Source: Nocardia nova
Lineage (GTDB): Bacteria; Actinomycetota; Actinomycetes; Mycobacteriales; Mycobacteriaceae
Length of the DNA stretch: 64,000 bases
Assembly (NCBI RefSeq): GCF_002933465.1
Contig: NZ_PSZE01000012.1
Coordinates: forward strand, 62,001-126,000
Direction: 5' to 3'
Positions within the stretch are counted from its first letter, which is position 1; each line of letters starts with the position of its first letter. Made by a program: the position numbers and the translations under genes. Below, piece after piece: positions 9,601-16,481 of this stretch. The notes below the pieces were generated by a model. The model made no database searches. It saw only the letters and a program-made list of their open reading frames with translations, and had not been told where the DNA came from.

Positions 9601-11351
9601 GGGTGCACACCATCTGCTTCGACAAGACCGGAACGCTCACCTACGGCCGCCTGCGGCTGACCACCCTGGCCGACCTCGATCACCAGTGGTCGCCGGAGGA
9701 CGACGACCCGCGCGCCCGCCGATTGCTGCGGGCCGCGGCCCACGCCTGCCCCGACCCTGCCGAGGGCCCGATCGTGCACGCCACCGATCAGGCGGTGCTC
9801 GACGCCGCCGAACGGCTCGCCCCGGACGAACGCTGGGACACGATCGAGGAACTGCCCTTCGAATCGAACCGCGGATATGCCGCGACGCTGGGGCAGACGC
9901 GGCGGCGGCACTGGCGGCTGATCGTGAAGGGGGCCCCGGAGATCGTGCTCGCCCGCTGCACCGCGATCCGGACCCGGCACGACGGTGCCGATCGCGACGA
10001 ACCGATGTCCGCCGGCCATCGGCGCGACGCCGACCGAATGATTCATCGCATGGCCGAGCGCGGGCTGCGGGTACTGGTGGTCGCCCGGCGGGATCTGTCC
10101 GCGGCACCGGGTGATGTGGTGAGCGCGGTCGAGAAGCTCACCCTCCTCGGCTTCATCGGGCTCGCCGACACCGCGCGTCCGCAGGCGCGCCCGCTCGTCG
10201 GCGCGTTGCAGCGCAACGACATTCGCGTGCGCATGATCACCGGCGACCATCCCGTCACCGCCGCCGCCATCGCCGCCGATCTGGGTATCGCCGCCGATCC
10301 CGTGGTGACGGGGAGCGATCTGGCCGAACTCGACGATGCCGCCCAGTCGGAGCTCATCGCGCGCAGCAACGTCTTCGCCCGCGTCAGCCCCCAGCAGAAG
10401 GTTCGCATCGTCACCACCTTGCAGCGGCGCGGCGAGGTGGTCGCCATGGCCGGGGACGGCGGCAACGACGCGGCCGCGATCCGCACCGCCGACGTCGGCA
10501 TCGGACTCACCGCCCAGGGGTCGACCGCCGCGCGCAATGCCGCCGATCTGGTGCTGACCGATCCCGACCCACTGGTGCTGCTGCATGCGCTGATCGAGGG
10601 CCGTGGCATGTGGCGGCACGTCAGCGATGCGGTCGGCATCCTGGTCGGCGGCAATGCCGGTGAGGTCGCTTTCACGGTCCTCGGCACCGCGCTCGCGGGC
10701 CGGGCCCCGCTGGGCACCAGGCAATTCCTGCTGGTCAACATGCTCACCGACATGTTCCCTGCGATGGCCGTCGCACTGGCGACCGAGCGGTCCGGCGACG
10801 AGGAGCCGACCGGCCACCAGGAGCGCGCCGATCTGCTCGCCGAACAGCTCGCCGCCCGGCCTCGCACCGATATCGCGGCGGATCTGCGTCGCACGATCGT
10901 GATCCGCGGCTCCACTACCGCGGCCGCCTCGACGGTGGCGTGGTCGATCGCCCGCTGGACCGGTACCGAGCGCCGGGCGGCGACCGTCGCCCTGGTCGCA
11001 CTGGTGGGCACCCAGCTCGGGCAGACCGTTCTGGCCGCGCGTCACAGCCCGCAGGTGTGGCTCACCGCGGCCGGTAGTGCGGCTTTCCTGGGCACGGTCG
11101 TCATGACGCCCGGACTGTCGACGTACTTCGGTTGCCGTCCCCTCGGGCCGGTCGGCTGGTCCACCGCGCTCACCTCGGCGGCGACCGCGACCGCCGTGGG
11201 CGCCCTCCTGCCCTCCCGCCGGCCGACCGCGCCGGATCAGCCCACTGTCGTGCTGGAACAGCACGCCGACACGGTGGTACGGGCGGCCGGGGACGGCGTC
11301 GGCGCGACCCTCACCCGCCGCGCCCGAACGGTGGTGTCCCCGAGTGGCTGA
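6696..11351 (+). CDS. ctpI: Large P-type cation-transporting ATPase, CtpI-like
   Basis: At 1551 residues this is far longer than ordinary P-type ATPases (700-1000) but matches the mycobacterial CtpI type (about 1600). The first 650 residues are a long extension with HMA-like and degenerate ATPase-like segments. The catalytic part follows: TGES in the actuator domain, PEGLP in the M4 helix, the phosphorylated aspartate in CFDKTGTLT (D976), ITGDHP, and AGDGGNDAAAIR near residue 1253. PEGLP with no CPC points to a P2-like cation pump, but the ion is unknown. The GTG start has a GGGAGG ribosome site. A long minus-strand reading frame across it is a GC-skew shadow. Confidence 0.9.
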   Translation: MFQALIGVVSGAGRTGTALIGGSARLPVRAVTAAQTALRLTEVADDIATQLQRDVRSLLNPALRRDERRIAAVEDRVIVEVRGLRSERSERVAEAVHRRVGSLPGVHWTRVNAVTGDVVAAVRDDAVVPGLVDAVAAAEEDAGVADTVWDPSAEHPADLEPVVSAAISLAGDLISAGVTVVGAAIPGRNGVETLQSLVALADSQPRIRRLLEQRLGRARTDLLLATANALAQAAGESPANVLVDALHRVLAVTEHGVRHARWRLWEVEHGHRRARDIVHSPPYRQRPVVLPPGPVERCADEASAAAAAGATAVAAGQGLSSVGRALSLAAPKAARASRESFAATVSSVLAASGVLTMDPSVWRRLDRLSALVIDGAVLYGSGRLVLDAETAAETGETTPSDAAESDWTTARVWNAAQRLLWSSPGAARPAPPDTGDLRLRPDPDRNRSDSIPGWYDVCAGTAVVGRVLIGRELDPRARTLMLTARASGLKVVVRGQRDAVELRSLADEFVERAGPAAELVRRLQSDGHAVGLVATDAAEDLNCADVAIGVSRISAVEVEAMPWAADVVCGDLDQVMRVLLTVAPARQVSERGRVLALSACSLAGLLLAAGRSRDAWPVTAAQASGLMQGAWTGVQAARGRLPESGAPLVPWHSLEPDEVLTRLPEPDRDELPPARSWTAPLTSIPAHLSPATRFLATVRRELADPLTPILGVGAAASAVLGSPGDAALVAGVVAVNAVVSALQRQRAENALRDLIAHERITGRRVDRAALDHDPEPPSESVPGTALAVGDVIALRTGDVVPADARLLRAEDLEVDESALTGESVTVPKDSPATPGADLNQRRCMVYEGSTIVNGAAVAVVVAVGCDTETNRAAAVAVPPRLGGVQAQLRALSDQALPLTLGGGSLVTALGWLRGQHIRAAIADGVAVATAAVPEGLPLVATVAQLAVARRLSRHGLLVRASRTVEALGRVHTICFDKTGTLTYGRLRLTTLADLDHQWSPEDDDPRARRLLRAAAHACPDPAEGPIVHATDQAVLDAAERLAPDERWDTIEELPFESNRGYAATLGQTRRRHWRLIVKGAPEIVLARCTAIRTRHDGADRDEPMSAGHRRDADRMIHRMAERGLRVLVVARRDLSAAPGDVVSAVEKLTLLGFIGLADTARPQARPLVGALQRNDIRVRMITGDHPVTAAAIAADLGIAADPVVTGSDLAELDDAAQSELIARSNVFARVSPQQKVRIVTTLQRRGEVVAMAGDGGNDAAAIRTADVGIGLTAQGSTAARNAADLVLTDPDPLVLLHALIEGRGMWRHVSDAVGILVGGNAGEVAFTVLGTALAGRAPLGTRQFLLVNMLTDMFPAMAVALATERSGDEEPTGHQERADLLAEQLAARPRTDIAADLRRTIVIRGSTTAAASTVAWSIARWTGTERRAATVALVALVGTQLGQTVLAARHSPQVWLTAAGSAAFLGTVVMTPGLSTYFGCRPLGPVGWSTALTSAATATAVGALLPSRRPTAPDQPTVVLEQHADTVVRAAGDGVGATLTRRARTVVSPSG

Positions 11352-11386
11352 TCGCTCCGGCGGCAGCGGTGCCGAAACGGTGTCGG

Positions 11387-11878
11387 TCAGTCGCCGCGGT
11401 TCTTCTGCAGACGTGCGATCTCGTCGCCCCATACGGATTGCGACCCAGCATCGCCGACGCGGTAGGTCTGCACGATCGACGCGATGGCGACGACCACGGC
11501 GAGGACGGCGACGGTCACCGTGACCAGGGTGCGGAGATCGGCGCCGCGGCGCTCGGCGAGGTGAAGTCCGGTCAACGCCACCGCGACGACCAGCAGGGCG
11601 ATGGCGAAATAGAGCATCGTCTCACCGCGTTCGGCGTGCTCGCGCAGGATTTCGTCGGGATTGCGACGCAAGTTGTACAGCCATTGGCCGGCATGAATGG
11701 TGATCGGCGTCAGGACCATGACGATCACCGCGAGTGTCAGCGTCAGCCACACCAGATGGCCGCGGCGTGCGGCCGGCCACAGCGCGGACACGATTTCCAG
11801 GATCGCGGTCAACGGCACCAGGACCACGATGAAATGAACGAACAGCACGTGCGCGGGCAGGTTGTGGATGACGGTCAC
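11387..11878 (-). CDS. DUF2231-like integral membrane protein
   Basis: 163 residues with four predicted membrane helices and short loops. The N-terminus (LPAHVLFVHFIVVLVPLTAI) resembles the opening of DUF2231 proteins, which carry a conserved His in the first helix; a second His pair lies in the ITIHAGQWLYNL and EHAERGET segments. Such proteins are often annotated as heme- or redox-linked membrane proteins, but the function is not established. It lies convergent to ctpI with 35 bases between the stops. Confidence 0.7.
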   Translation of the reverse strand: MTVIHNLPAHVLFVHFIVVLVPLTAILEIVSALWPAARRGHLVWLTLTLAVIVMVLTPITIHAGQWLYNLRRNPDEILREHAERGETMLYFAIALLVVAVALTGLHLAERRGADLRTLVTVTVAVLAVVVAIASIVQTYRVGDAGSQSVWGDEIARLQKNRGD

Positions 11879-11985
11879 CGGGGCTCCTCGGTCACTCGCG
11901 GTTGTCGTGGCGCCGACGACCGCCCCGAACCCGCCGACGCCACAGTCGCACCGAGCATAGCCATCGGAGCCGCGGATTCGGCGGA

Positions 11986-12198
11986 TTACTCGCCACCCGA
12001 TCGGTGCGCCGCGGCAGGGAGACCCGATCGGGTGCGCGGATGGCCGCGCCGGTTGTCACCGTCGATCTCGTCCGCTGGGCCCGCACTGGCGTCGAACCGG
12101 GAGACGCGCATCTCCCACCAGTAGGTCGCCGCGACGGTGCCGTATGCGATGGTGACGGCCGCGGCGATGCCGGCGCCGCCGGTCAGCGTGCGCATCAT
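11986..12198 (-). CDS. Small single-helix membrane protein
   Basis: 70 residues: one hydrophobic helix near residues 5-27 (LTGGAGIAAAVTIAYGTVAA) followed by a charged tail. It starts at ATG 12198, overlapping the stop of the preceding small reading frame in the arrangement ATGATG/TGA. A strong GAGAGGAGGAAG ribosome site lies 12-20 bases upstream. It is the last of three small genes downstream of hsp20. No family is recognised. Confidence 0.5.
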   Translation of the reverse strand: MMRTLTGGAGIAAAVTIAYGTVAATYWWEMRVSRFDASAGPADEIDGDNRRGHPRTRSGLPAAAHRSGGE

Positions 12199-12302
12199 CG
12201 GTACGAGATCTTCCTCCTCTCCGTGTGGTCGCAGGCACGGCGGGTGGGACGCATGACGGTGTCCCACCACGACTGCAGGGGGCTGGGGTCGGGCCAGTGC
12301 AC
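12195..12302 (-). CDS. Small protein with WPDPSPLxSWW motif
   Basis: 35 codons from a GTG at 12302, starting VHWPDPSPLQSWWDTVM and ending in a basic tail. The motif is shared with the small gene at 33157-33318 (VSWPDPSPLDSWWNDIM), in both protein and DNA, which is the main reason to believe it is coding. No good ribosome site precedes the GTG; the frame is open further upstream without ATG, so the true start may be earlier or the copy may be decayed. The stop overlaps the next gene's ATG. Function unknown. Confidence 0.4.
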   Translation of the reverse strand: MHWPDPSPLQSWWDTVMRPTRRACDHTERRKISYR

Positions 12303-12333
12303 GACCGCATCCGGATCGAGGTCGCGAGTATGG

Positions 12334-12531
12334 TCAGAAGGCGAGGCAGTCGTAGTCGTCATCGGCGTGGGGGAGGGTCCAGGACTGATCGATGCGGTCG
12401 GCGGTGTCGAAGGCGTCGCGGATGCGGGCGGCGAGCGGATGCACCCCGGCGAAGTCCGGGCCGGTGTCGCGGTCGCGGGTGTCGGCCAAGGCGTGCTGGT
12501 CGGCGTCGCTGCCGGCGGGAAACACGCTCAT
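12334..12531 (-). CDS. Small acidic protein downstream of hsp20
   Basis: 65 residues, acidic (many Asp), ending HADDDYDCLAF. The ATG at 12531 has an AAGGAG ribosome site at good spacing, 69 bases after the hsp20 stop on the same strand, so it is probably in the hsp20 transcript. There is no signal peptide, no membrane helix and no recognised family. Co-transcription with a small heat-shock protein suggests a stress-related role, an inference from position only. Confidence 0.6.
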   Translation of the reverse strand: MSVFPAGSDADQHALADTRDRDTGPDFAGVHPLAARIRDAFDTADRIDQSWTLPHADDDYDCLAF

Positions 12532-12599
12532 GACGGGGCTCCTTCCTCGAGCGATCACCGGCGCGGCGGCGCCGGTGGGGATCGGAAAAGCCGACCGAG

Positions 12600-13031
12600 T
12601 CAGGCCGTAATCGTCTGCCGGTCGCTGTCGACCCGGTCCACGCTGATCTTGCGTGGTTTGGCCTTGTCCGCCACCGGGATTCGCAACCGGAGTACACCGT
12701 CGCGGTAGTCGGCGCGAATGTGATCGGTGTCGAGGCTGTCGCCCAGCATCACCTGACGGCGGAACACCCCGCGAACGCGTTCGGCCGCGATCATCGACCT
12801 GCCCGCGTCCACGTCCGGGCGCGATGCCCGCACGGTGACCACATTGCGTTCGATATCCAAATCCAGCGAATCGGGGTCGATGCCGGGTAGATCGAACTCC
12901 ACCACGAACTCGTCGCCCTCGCGCCAGGCGTCCATCGGCATCACTACCGGTCGAGCCTGCGTGCCGAACACCTGCTGCATCCAACGGTCCAGATCACGAA
13001 ACGGATCGGTGCGCATCAGCATGGTCGCCAC
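12600..13031 (-). CDS. Hsp20/alpha-crystallin small heat-shock protein
   Basis: 143 residues with the alpha-crystallin domain from about residue 35 to 125: EFDLPGIDPDSLDLDIE, VTVRASRP, a FRRQVMLGDSL strand and the C-terminal GVLRLRIPVA segment, in place of the classical GVLTLxVP. The N-terminus PFRDLDRWMQQVFG is typical of Hsp18-type proteins of actinobacteria. ATP-independent holdase that binds unfolding proteins. An AGGTGG ribosome site precedes the ATG. Its promoter carries a CIRCE element and lies back to back with an HspR-like regulator gene. Confidence 0.93.
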   Translation of the reverse strand: MATMLMRTDPFRDLDRWMQQVFGTQARPVVMPMDAWREGDEFVVEFDLPGIDPDSLDLDIERNVVTVRASRPDVDAGRSMIAAERVRGVFRRQVMLGDSLDTDHIRADYRDGVLRLRIPVADKAKPRKISVDRVDSDRQTITA

Positions 13032-13074
13032 CTCCAGTTCACTCCTTATATCACTCGAAGGAACCTAAGATAAC

Positions 13075-13090
13075 CTCTCTTATCTGAGAG
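13075..13090. promoter_or_regulatory. Inverted repeat in the hsp20 leader, candidate second operator
   Basis: CTCTC-TTATCT-GAGAG at 13075-13090 overlaps a second repeat, GATAA-N6-TTATC (13069-13084). It lies just downstream of the hsp20 -10 element. It could be the site of the divergent MerR/HspR-like regulator, but it does not match the HAIR consensus (CTTGAGT-N7-ACTCAAG). Confidence 0.4.
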
Positions 13091-13095
13091 AGATT

Positions 13096-13125
13096 TATTT
13101 AGCACTCTAGTCAGGAGAGTGCAAG
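13096..13125 (-). promoter_or_regulatory. hsp20 promoter overlapped by a CIRCE operator
   Basis: Reading the minus strand, TTGCAC (13124-13119), 17 bases and TAAATA (13101-13096) form a near-consensus vegetative promoter for hsp20. The CIRCE consensus TTAGCACTC-N9-GAGTGCTAA is matched 9/9 in one arm (plus 13099-13107) and 7/9 in the other (13117-13125), with the exact 9-base spacer. HrcA bound here would cover both promoter hexamers. This is direct sequence evidence for heat-shock repression. Confidence 0.8.
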
Positions 13126-13169
13126 GAGTGGCGAGAGATAAACTGGTTGCCGCACTAGAAGGGAGCAGG

Positions 13170-13523
13170 ATGGATTCAGATCGGCGCGATGGACATCTGC
13201 CGGGTTCGGGCCAGGCGGTGTATCCGATATCGGTGGCTGCCGAGCTGGCCGGTATCGAAATCCACACCCTGCGCCTGTACGAGCAACACAGCCTGATCAC
13301 CCCTGCTCGCAGCGCCGGCGGGACCAGGCGGTACAGCGGGGACGACCTCGCCCGGCTCCAGCGCATCACCGCCCTCACCCGCCAGGGCATCCACCTGTCG
13401 GCCATCGCGCGGATTCTCGACCTCGAGGACGACAACAGCGCCCTGCGCGCCCACAACACCGCCCTGACCGTCGAACGCGACCATCTGCGTGACACGATCA
13501 CGCGGCAGCAGCCACCGCCCTGA
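13170..13523 (+). CDS. MerR-family, HspR-like transcriptional regulator
   Basis: 117 residues. The N-terminal winged helix (YPISVAAELAGIEIHTLRLYEQHSLITPARSAGGTRRYS, given here in overlapping parts: ISVAAELAGIE, LRLYEQHSLI, GGTRRYS) is of the HspR type, followed by a short coiled dimerisation helix rich in Leu and charged residues. There are no metal-binding cysteines. The ATG at 13170 with a GAAGGGAG ribosome site is preferred to an upstream GTG-type start, which would sit inside the CIRCE/promoter element. Divergent orientation to hsp20 suggests it controls that operon together with HrcA. Confidence 0.8.
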   Translation: MDSDRRDGHLPGSGQAVYPISVAAELAGIEIHTLRLYEQHSLITPARSAGGTRRYSGDDLARLQRITALTRQGIHLSAIARILDLEDDNSALRAHNTALTVERDHLRDTITRQQPPP

Positions 13524-13546
13524 CCCGCCGCGCGAATCGCACCGCG

Positions 13547-14158
13547 TCAGAACATGATCGGATAGGTGGGGTCCTTGCCGGGCGGCGGCAGCGGTGCCGT
13601 CCAGGAGACCCTGCCACTGGGGAAGACGCGGCAGCAGCCGCCGATGGCGCGGGCCCGGCCGTGCACCGTCGCCACTGTGGCCGCCGGAAGTGCGTTGGAC
13701 GTCGTGGTGCCGGTGGTGTCCAGGGTGTCGATGGTGACGGTGAGTATGTCGGCCACGGTGACGGTGACGACGACCGCCGCGACGCCCGCGTGTGCGACGA
13801 CGGCGGCGACGGTATCGGCGACCACGGCTTCGACATGGTCGGCCAGCGTGTCCGGCACCTGCTCCGCCGATCCGGTCAGAGCGACGATGCTGCGCAACTG
13901 GGTGTGACCGATACAATGCTGCACCGCCCGCTCGACGCGCTGGAGCAGGCCGGCGCCACGGGGTAGCGGGGTGAGGCCGCGACTGCCGTCCGCTCGGCAT
14001 GGCGTACTGGATACCACGTCGGCGCTCGGGCATTTCGGGTCCGCGCGCTCGGACCGGAGCATCGCGTCGACCAATTCGAAGGCCTGCGACAACGCGTTCC
14101 GCACCGCGACGTGGGCGATTGGATCGTTGTCGTTGCGGCCAGTGGGGATGGGAGCCAT
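13547..14158 (-). CDS. Hypothetical protein
   Basis: 203 residues from ATG 14158. The N-terminal third looks soluble (HVAVRNALSQAFELVDAM). The middle has an Ala/Val-rich stretch (VADTVAAVVAHAGVAAVVV) that may be a helix or a membrane segment. The C-terminus is Pro/Cys-containing (RAIGGCCRVFPSGRVSW). I recognise no family. It is convergent with the merR gene. The AGAGG upstream is a weak ribosome site. GC-rich shadow frames are common here, so the gene is plausible rather than proven. Confidence 0.45.
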   Translation of the reverse strand: MAPIPTGRNDNDPIAHVAVRNALSQAFELVDAMLRSERADPKCPSADVVSSTPCRADGSRGLTPLPRGAGLLQRVERAVQHCIGHTQLRSIVALTGSAEQVPDTLADHVEAVVADTVAAVVAHAGVAAVVVTVTVADILTVTIDTLDTTGTTTSNALPAATVATVHGRARAIGGCCRVFPSGRVSWTAPLPPPGKDPTYPIMF

Positions 14159-14371
14159 GGATGGCGTGACCTCTTCGTACCGACACACAGCGAACCGACC
14201 CTGCGTATAGAGCCGAGGACGTCGTGTGCAGAATGACCGGTATCGGCCACGGCTAAACCGCAAGTCGCGACTCGCGTCGTGAGGTATCGGACACAATGGG
14301 CTGCCGACCATATCCCGCTGATCGTATCCCGACCTGGTCACGTGTCCGAGTAGTGTCTGGAGTTCGGCACA

Positions 14372-14407
14372 CCGATGACCGATCGGACCCGGATGCGTCA
14401 TACAGGT
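14372..14407 (+). promoter_or_regulatory. ECF-type promoter element, copy A
   Basis: A 36-base block directly before the sigma-factor ATG. It matches the block at 15675-15710 in 30 of 36 positions with no gap, sharing CCGATGAC, GATCGG, TGCGTCA and ACAGGT. TGAC...CGTCA spacing fits -35/-10 elements of an ECF promoter, and the block implies a short or leaderless transcript. Most likely it is the autoregulatory promoter of the sigma factor. Confidence 0.6.
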
Positions 14408-15424
14408 ATGGATCAGAAAGTGGAGGCGGCGCGCGAGGGTGACCAGGTCGCGTTCGCGCATCTGGTCGAGCCGTTGCGGCACGAGTTGCAGGTGCACTGT
14501 TACCGCATGCTCGGCTCGGTCGAAGACGCCGAGGACGCCGTGCAGGAGACCCTGTTGCGGGCATGGTCGCGGCTGGACTCCTATGCGGGGCGCGCTCCGC
14601 TGCGTGCCTGGTTGTACGGCATCGCGACCCATACCTGCCTGGACGCGCTGCGGCGGCGCAAGACACGGGCGTGGCCGGTCGATCTGGCCGGCCCCGCGGA
14701 CCCGCATCGTTACGAGCTGGCCTCGGTGGACGTGCCGTGGCTGCAGCCCTATCCCGATCGGTTGCTGGACATGGGCGCCGCCCCAGGGGAGGGACCGGAG
14801 GCGGTCGTCACCGCCCGGGAGACAGTCGAGCTGGCGTTCCTGGCCGCGATCCAGCGACTGCCCGCGCGACAGCGCGCCGTTCTGATCCTGCGGGACACGC
14901 TGGACTGGTCGGTTGCCGACACCGCCGCCGCACTGGGAGTCAGCCGGGCGGCGGTCAACAGCGCGCTGCAACGGGCCCACGCCACCCTGTCGGAACATCT
15001 TCCCGCACAACGAGATCGGTGGCGTCCCGCCTCGACCGCATCCGAACGCCGGGCGTTGGCGAAGCTGATCACCGCATGGGAGAGCGCCGATCCGGCCGCA
15101 CTCGTCGCCCTGCTGCGCGAGGACGCCACGCTGATCATGCCGCCGGGCACGGTCTGGTTCGCCGGTCGCCGCGACATCGGCGCATTTCTCGCCGACCACG
15201 TCTTCGGTGAGATGGGCAGCGGCTGGCGGCTCCTGCCGACGGGAGCCAACCGGCAACCGGCGTTCGGACTGTACTGGCGCGAACCGGGCGCGGACGCATT
15301 CGATGCCTTCGCCATCGGGGTGCTGACGGTCAACGGCGATTCGCTGGCCGAGATCGCCCTGTTCCACCAGCCGGAGCTGTTCGCCGCGTTCGCGTTGCCG
15401 TCCGCCCTGCCGTCTCAGGGCTGA
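14408..15424 (+). CDS. ECF sigma factor with SnoaL-like C-terminal domain (SigG-like)
   Basis: 338 residues. Sigma region 2 lies near residues 5-75 (HCYRMLGSVEDAEDAVQETLL, RAWLYGIATHTCLD). Region 4 lies near 140-195 (LPARQRAVLILRDTL, VADTAAALGVSRAAVNSALQRA). A C-terminal NTF2/SnoaL-like domain of about 120 residues follows. This layout and the PWLQPYPDRLLD linker resemble M. tuberculosis SigG. No anti-sigma gene is adjacent; in such ECF groups the C-terminal domain itself modulates activity. The ATG at 14408 is preferred over 14375, which lies in the repeated promoter block. The stop overlaps the next gene. Confidence 0.88.
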   Translation: MDQKVEAAREGDQVAFAHLVEPLRHELQVHCYRMLGSVEDAEDAVQETLLRAWSRLDSYAGRAPLRAWLYGIATHTCLDALRRRKTRAWPVDLAGPADPHRYELASVDVPWLQPYPDRLLDMGAAPGEGPEAVVTARETVELAFLAAIQRLPARQRAVLILRDTLDWSVADTAAALGVSRAAVNSALQRAHATLSEHLPAQRDRWRPASTASERRALAKLITAWESADPAALVALLREDATLIMPPGTVWFAGRRDIGAFLADHVFGEMGSGWRLLPTGANRQPAFGLYWREPGADAFDAFAIGVLTVNGDSLAEIALFHQPELFAAFALPSALPSQG

Positions 15425-15681
15425 TGAACTCTCGGCGCGTGCGGCGCTGGAGCGTGGTCCTGCAGCCGGGGGACGCCCTCGATTACCTCGCCGCCGACTG
15501 GGCCGACGCCCTTGTCATGGTGACCAGCGGCGAACTGGAGCTGGAATGCCACAGCGGCCGGCGGGCCCGATTCGCCGCCGGGGCGGTCCTCGCCCCCGCC
15601 GCCGTGCCGGTGCGACGGCTGCTCAATCCCGGCCCCGAGCCGCTCGTGCTGTCCGCGGTGACGCGCCGACGCCACCGATGA
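15424..15681 (+). CDS. Small cupin-like protein
   Basis: 85 residues from an ATG that overlaps the sigma-factor stop, so translation is probably coupled. The sequence reads as one beta barrel (VVLQPGDALDYLAADWADALVMVTSGELELEC broken into PGDALDYL, VMVTSGELELEC, RFAAGAVLAPAAVPVRRL), like a minimal cupin. There are no clear His metal ligands, so an enzymatic role is doubtful; binding a ligand to modulate the sigma factor is possible but speculative. Confidence 0.65.
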   Translation: MNSRRVRRWSVVLQPGDALDYLAADWADALVMVTSGELELECHSGRRARFAAGAVLAPAAVPVRRLLNPGPEPLVLSAVTRRRHR

Positions 15682-15710
15682 CGGATCGGGCCGGCGTGCG
15701 TCACACAGGT
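15675..15710 (+). promoter_or_regulatory. ECF-type promoter element, copy B
   Basis: Second copy of the block at 14372-14407, 30/36 identical and ungapped. It overlaps the stop codon of the cupin-like gene and lies 33 bases upstream of the first SDR start. It predicts that the adjacent ECF sigma factor transcribes the SDR/reductase genes. Confidence 0.6.
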
Positions 15711-15743
15711 GGACACATCGAACACACCGAGTAGGAGCACATC

Positions 15744-16481
15744 ATGTCCGTCTCAACCACTCTGGCCGGCAAGGCGGTCCTCGTCACCGGCGCCGGGCGC
15801 GGTCTCGGTCGCGCACTCGTCGACGAGGCGCTGCACCGCGGTGCGGACCGGGTGCACGCCGCCGCCCGCCGGCCGGTCGAGCATCCGGATCCGCGGGTCA
15901 CTCCGGTGCGGCTCGACATCACCGATCCCGAACAGATCCGCGCGGCCGCCGAGGCGGTCGGCTCGCTCGACGTCCTGGTGAACAACGCCGGCGTCTCCAC
16001 GCCGGACGACCTGACCGACGCGGCCGCCATCGAGGCCCATCTGGCGGTCAACCTGTTCGGTACGTATCGGGTCACCCAGGCCTTCCTCCCGCGATTGCGC
16101 GAATCCCGAGGGGCTGTGGTGAATGTGCTCTCGCTGGCCGCGCTGGCGACCGTGCCGGTCACCCCGGCATACGCCATCTCCAAGGCCGCCGCCTTCTCGA
16201 TGACGCAGTCGCTGCGGTTCCTTTCGGCCGCGCACGGTGTCGGCGTGCACGCCGTACTGCCCGGCCCGGTGGATACCGACATGATCCGCGGATGGGACAT
16301 TCCCAAAGCCGAGCCCGCGGCGGTGGCCCGCGCCATCCTGTCCGGTCTCGCCGACGGCCGGGACGAGATCTTCCCCGACCCGATGTCCGCGGCGATCGCG
16401 ACCGGGTGGGACGACGGAGTCGTCAAGAGCCTGGAGCGAGCGAACGCTGCTTCCGTACAGGCAGTGGCGGTGGCGTCATGA
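15744..16481 (+). CDS. SDR-family NAD(P)-dependent oxidoreductase
   Basis: 245 residues, classical short-chain dehydrogenase. The cofactor motif is GAGRGLGRA near residue 16, NNAG near 78, with the catalytic Tyr and Lys in YAISKAAAF and the Ser in the preceding strand (NVLSLAALA). The C-terminus has the usual PGPVDTDM. The substrate is unknown. GTAGGAG precedes the ATG. It is coupled to the next SDR by an ATGA overlap and preceded by ECF promoter copy B. Confidence 0.9.
   Translation: MSVSTTLAGKAVLVTGAGRGLGRALVDEALHRGADRVHAAARRPVEHPDPRVTPVRLDITDPEQIRAAAEAVGSLDVLVNNAGVSTPDDLTDAAAIEAHLAVNLFGTYRVTQAFLPRLRESRGAVVNVLSLAALATVPVTPAYAISKAAAFSMTQSLRFLSAAHGVGVHAVLPGPVDTDMIRGWDIPKAEPAAVARAILSGLADGRDEIFPDPMSAAIATGWDDGVVKSLERANAASVQAVAVAS

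Noticed and set aside
8919..11432. 837-residue minus-strand open frame
   Set aside because: Lies wholly antisense to ctpI, is Arg/Gly/His-rich with no family-like motif, and arises from GC bias of the opposite codons.
14372..14407. Start of the ECF sigma factor at ATG 14375
   Set aside because: This ATG lies inside the block repeated at 15675, which is better read as a promoter; ATG 14408 begins the conserved region.
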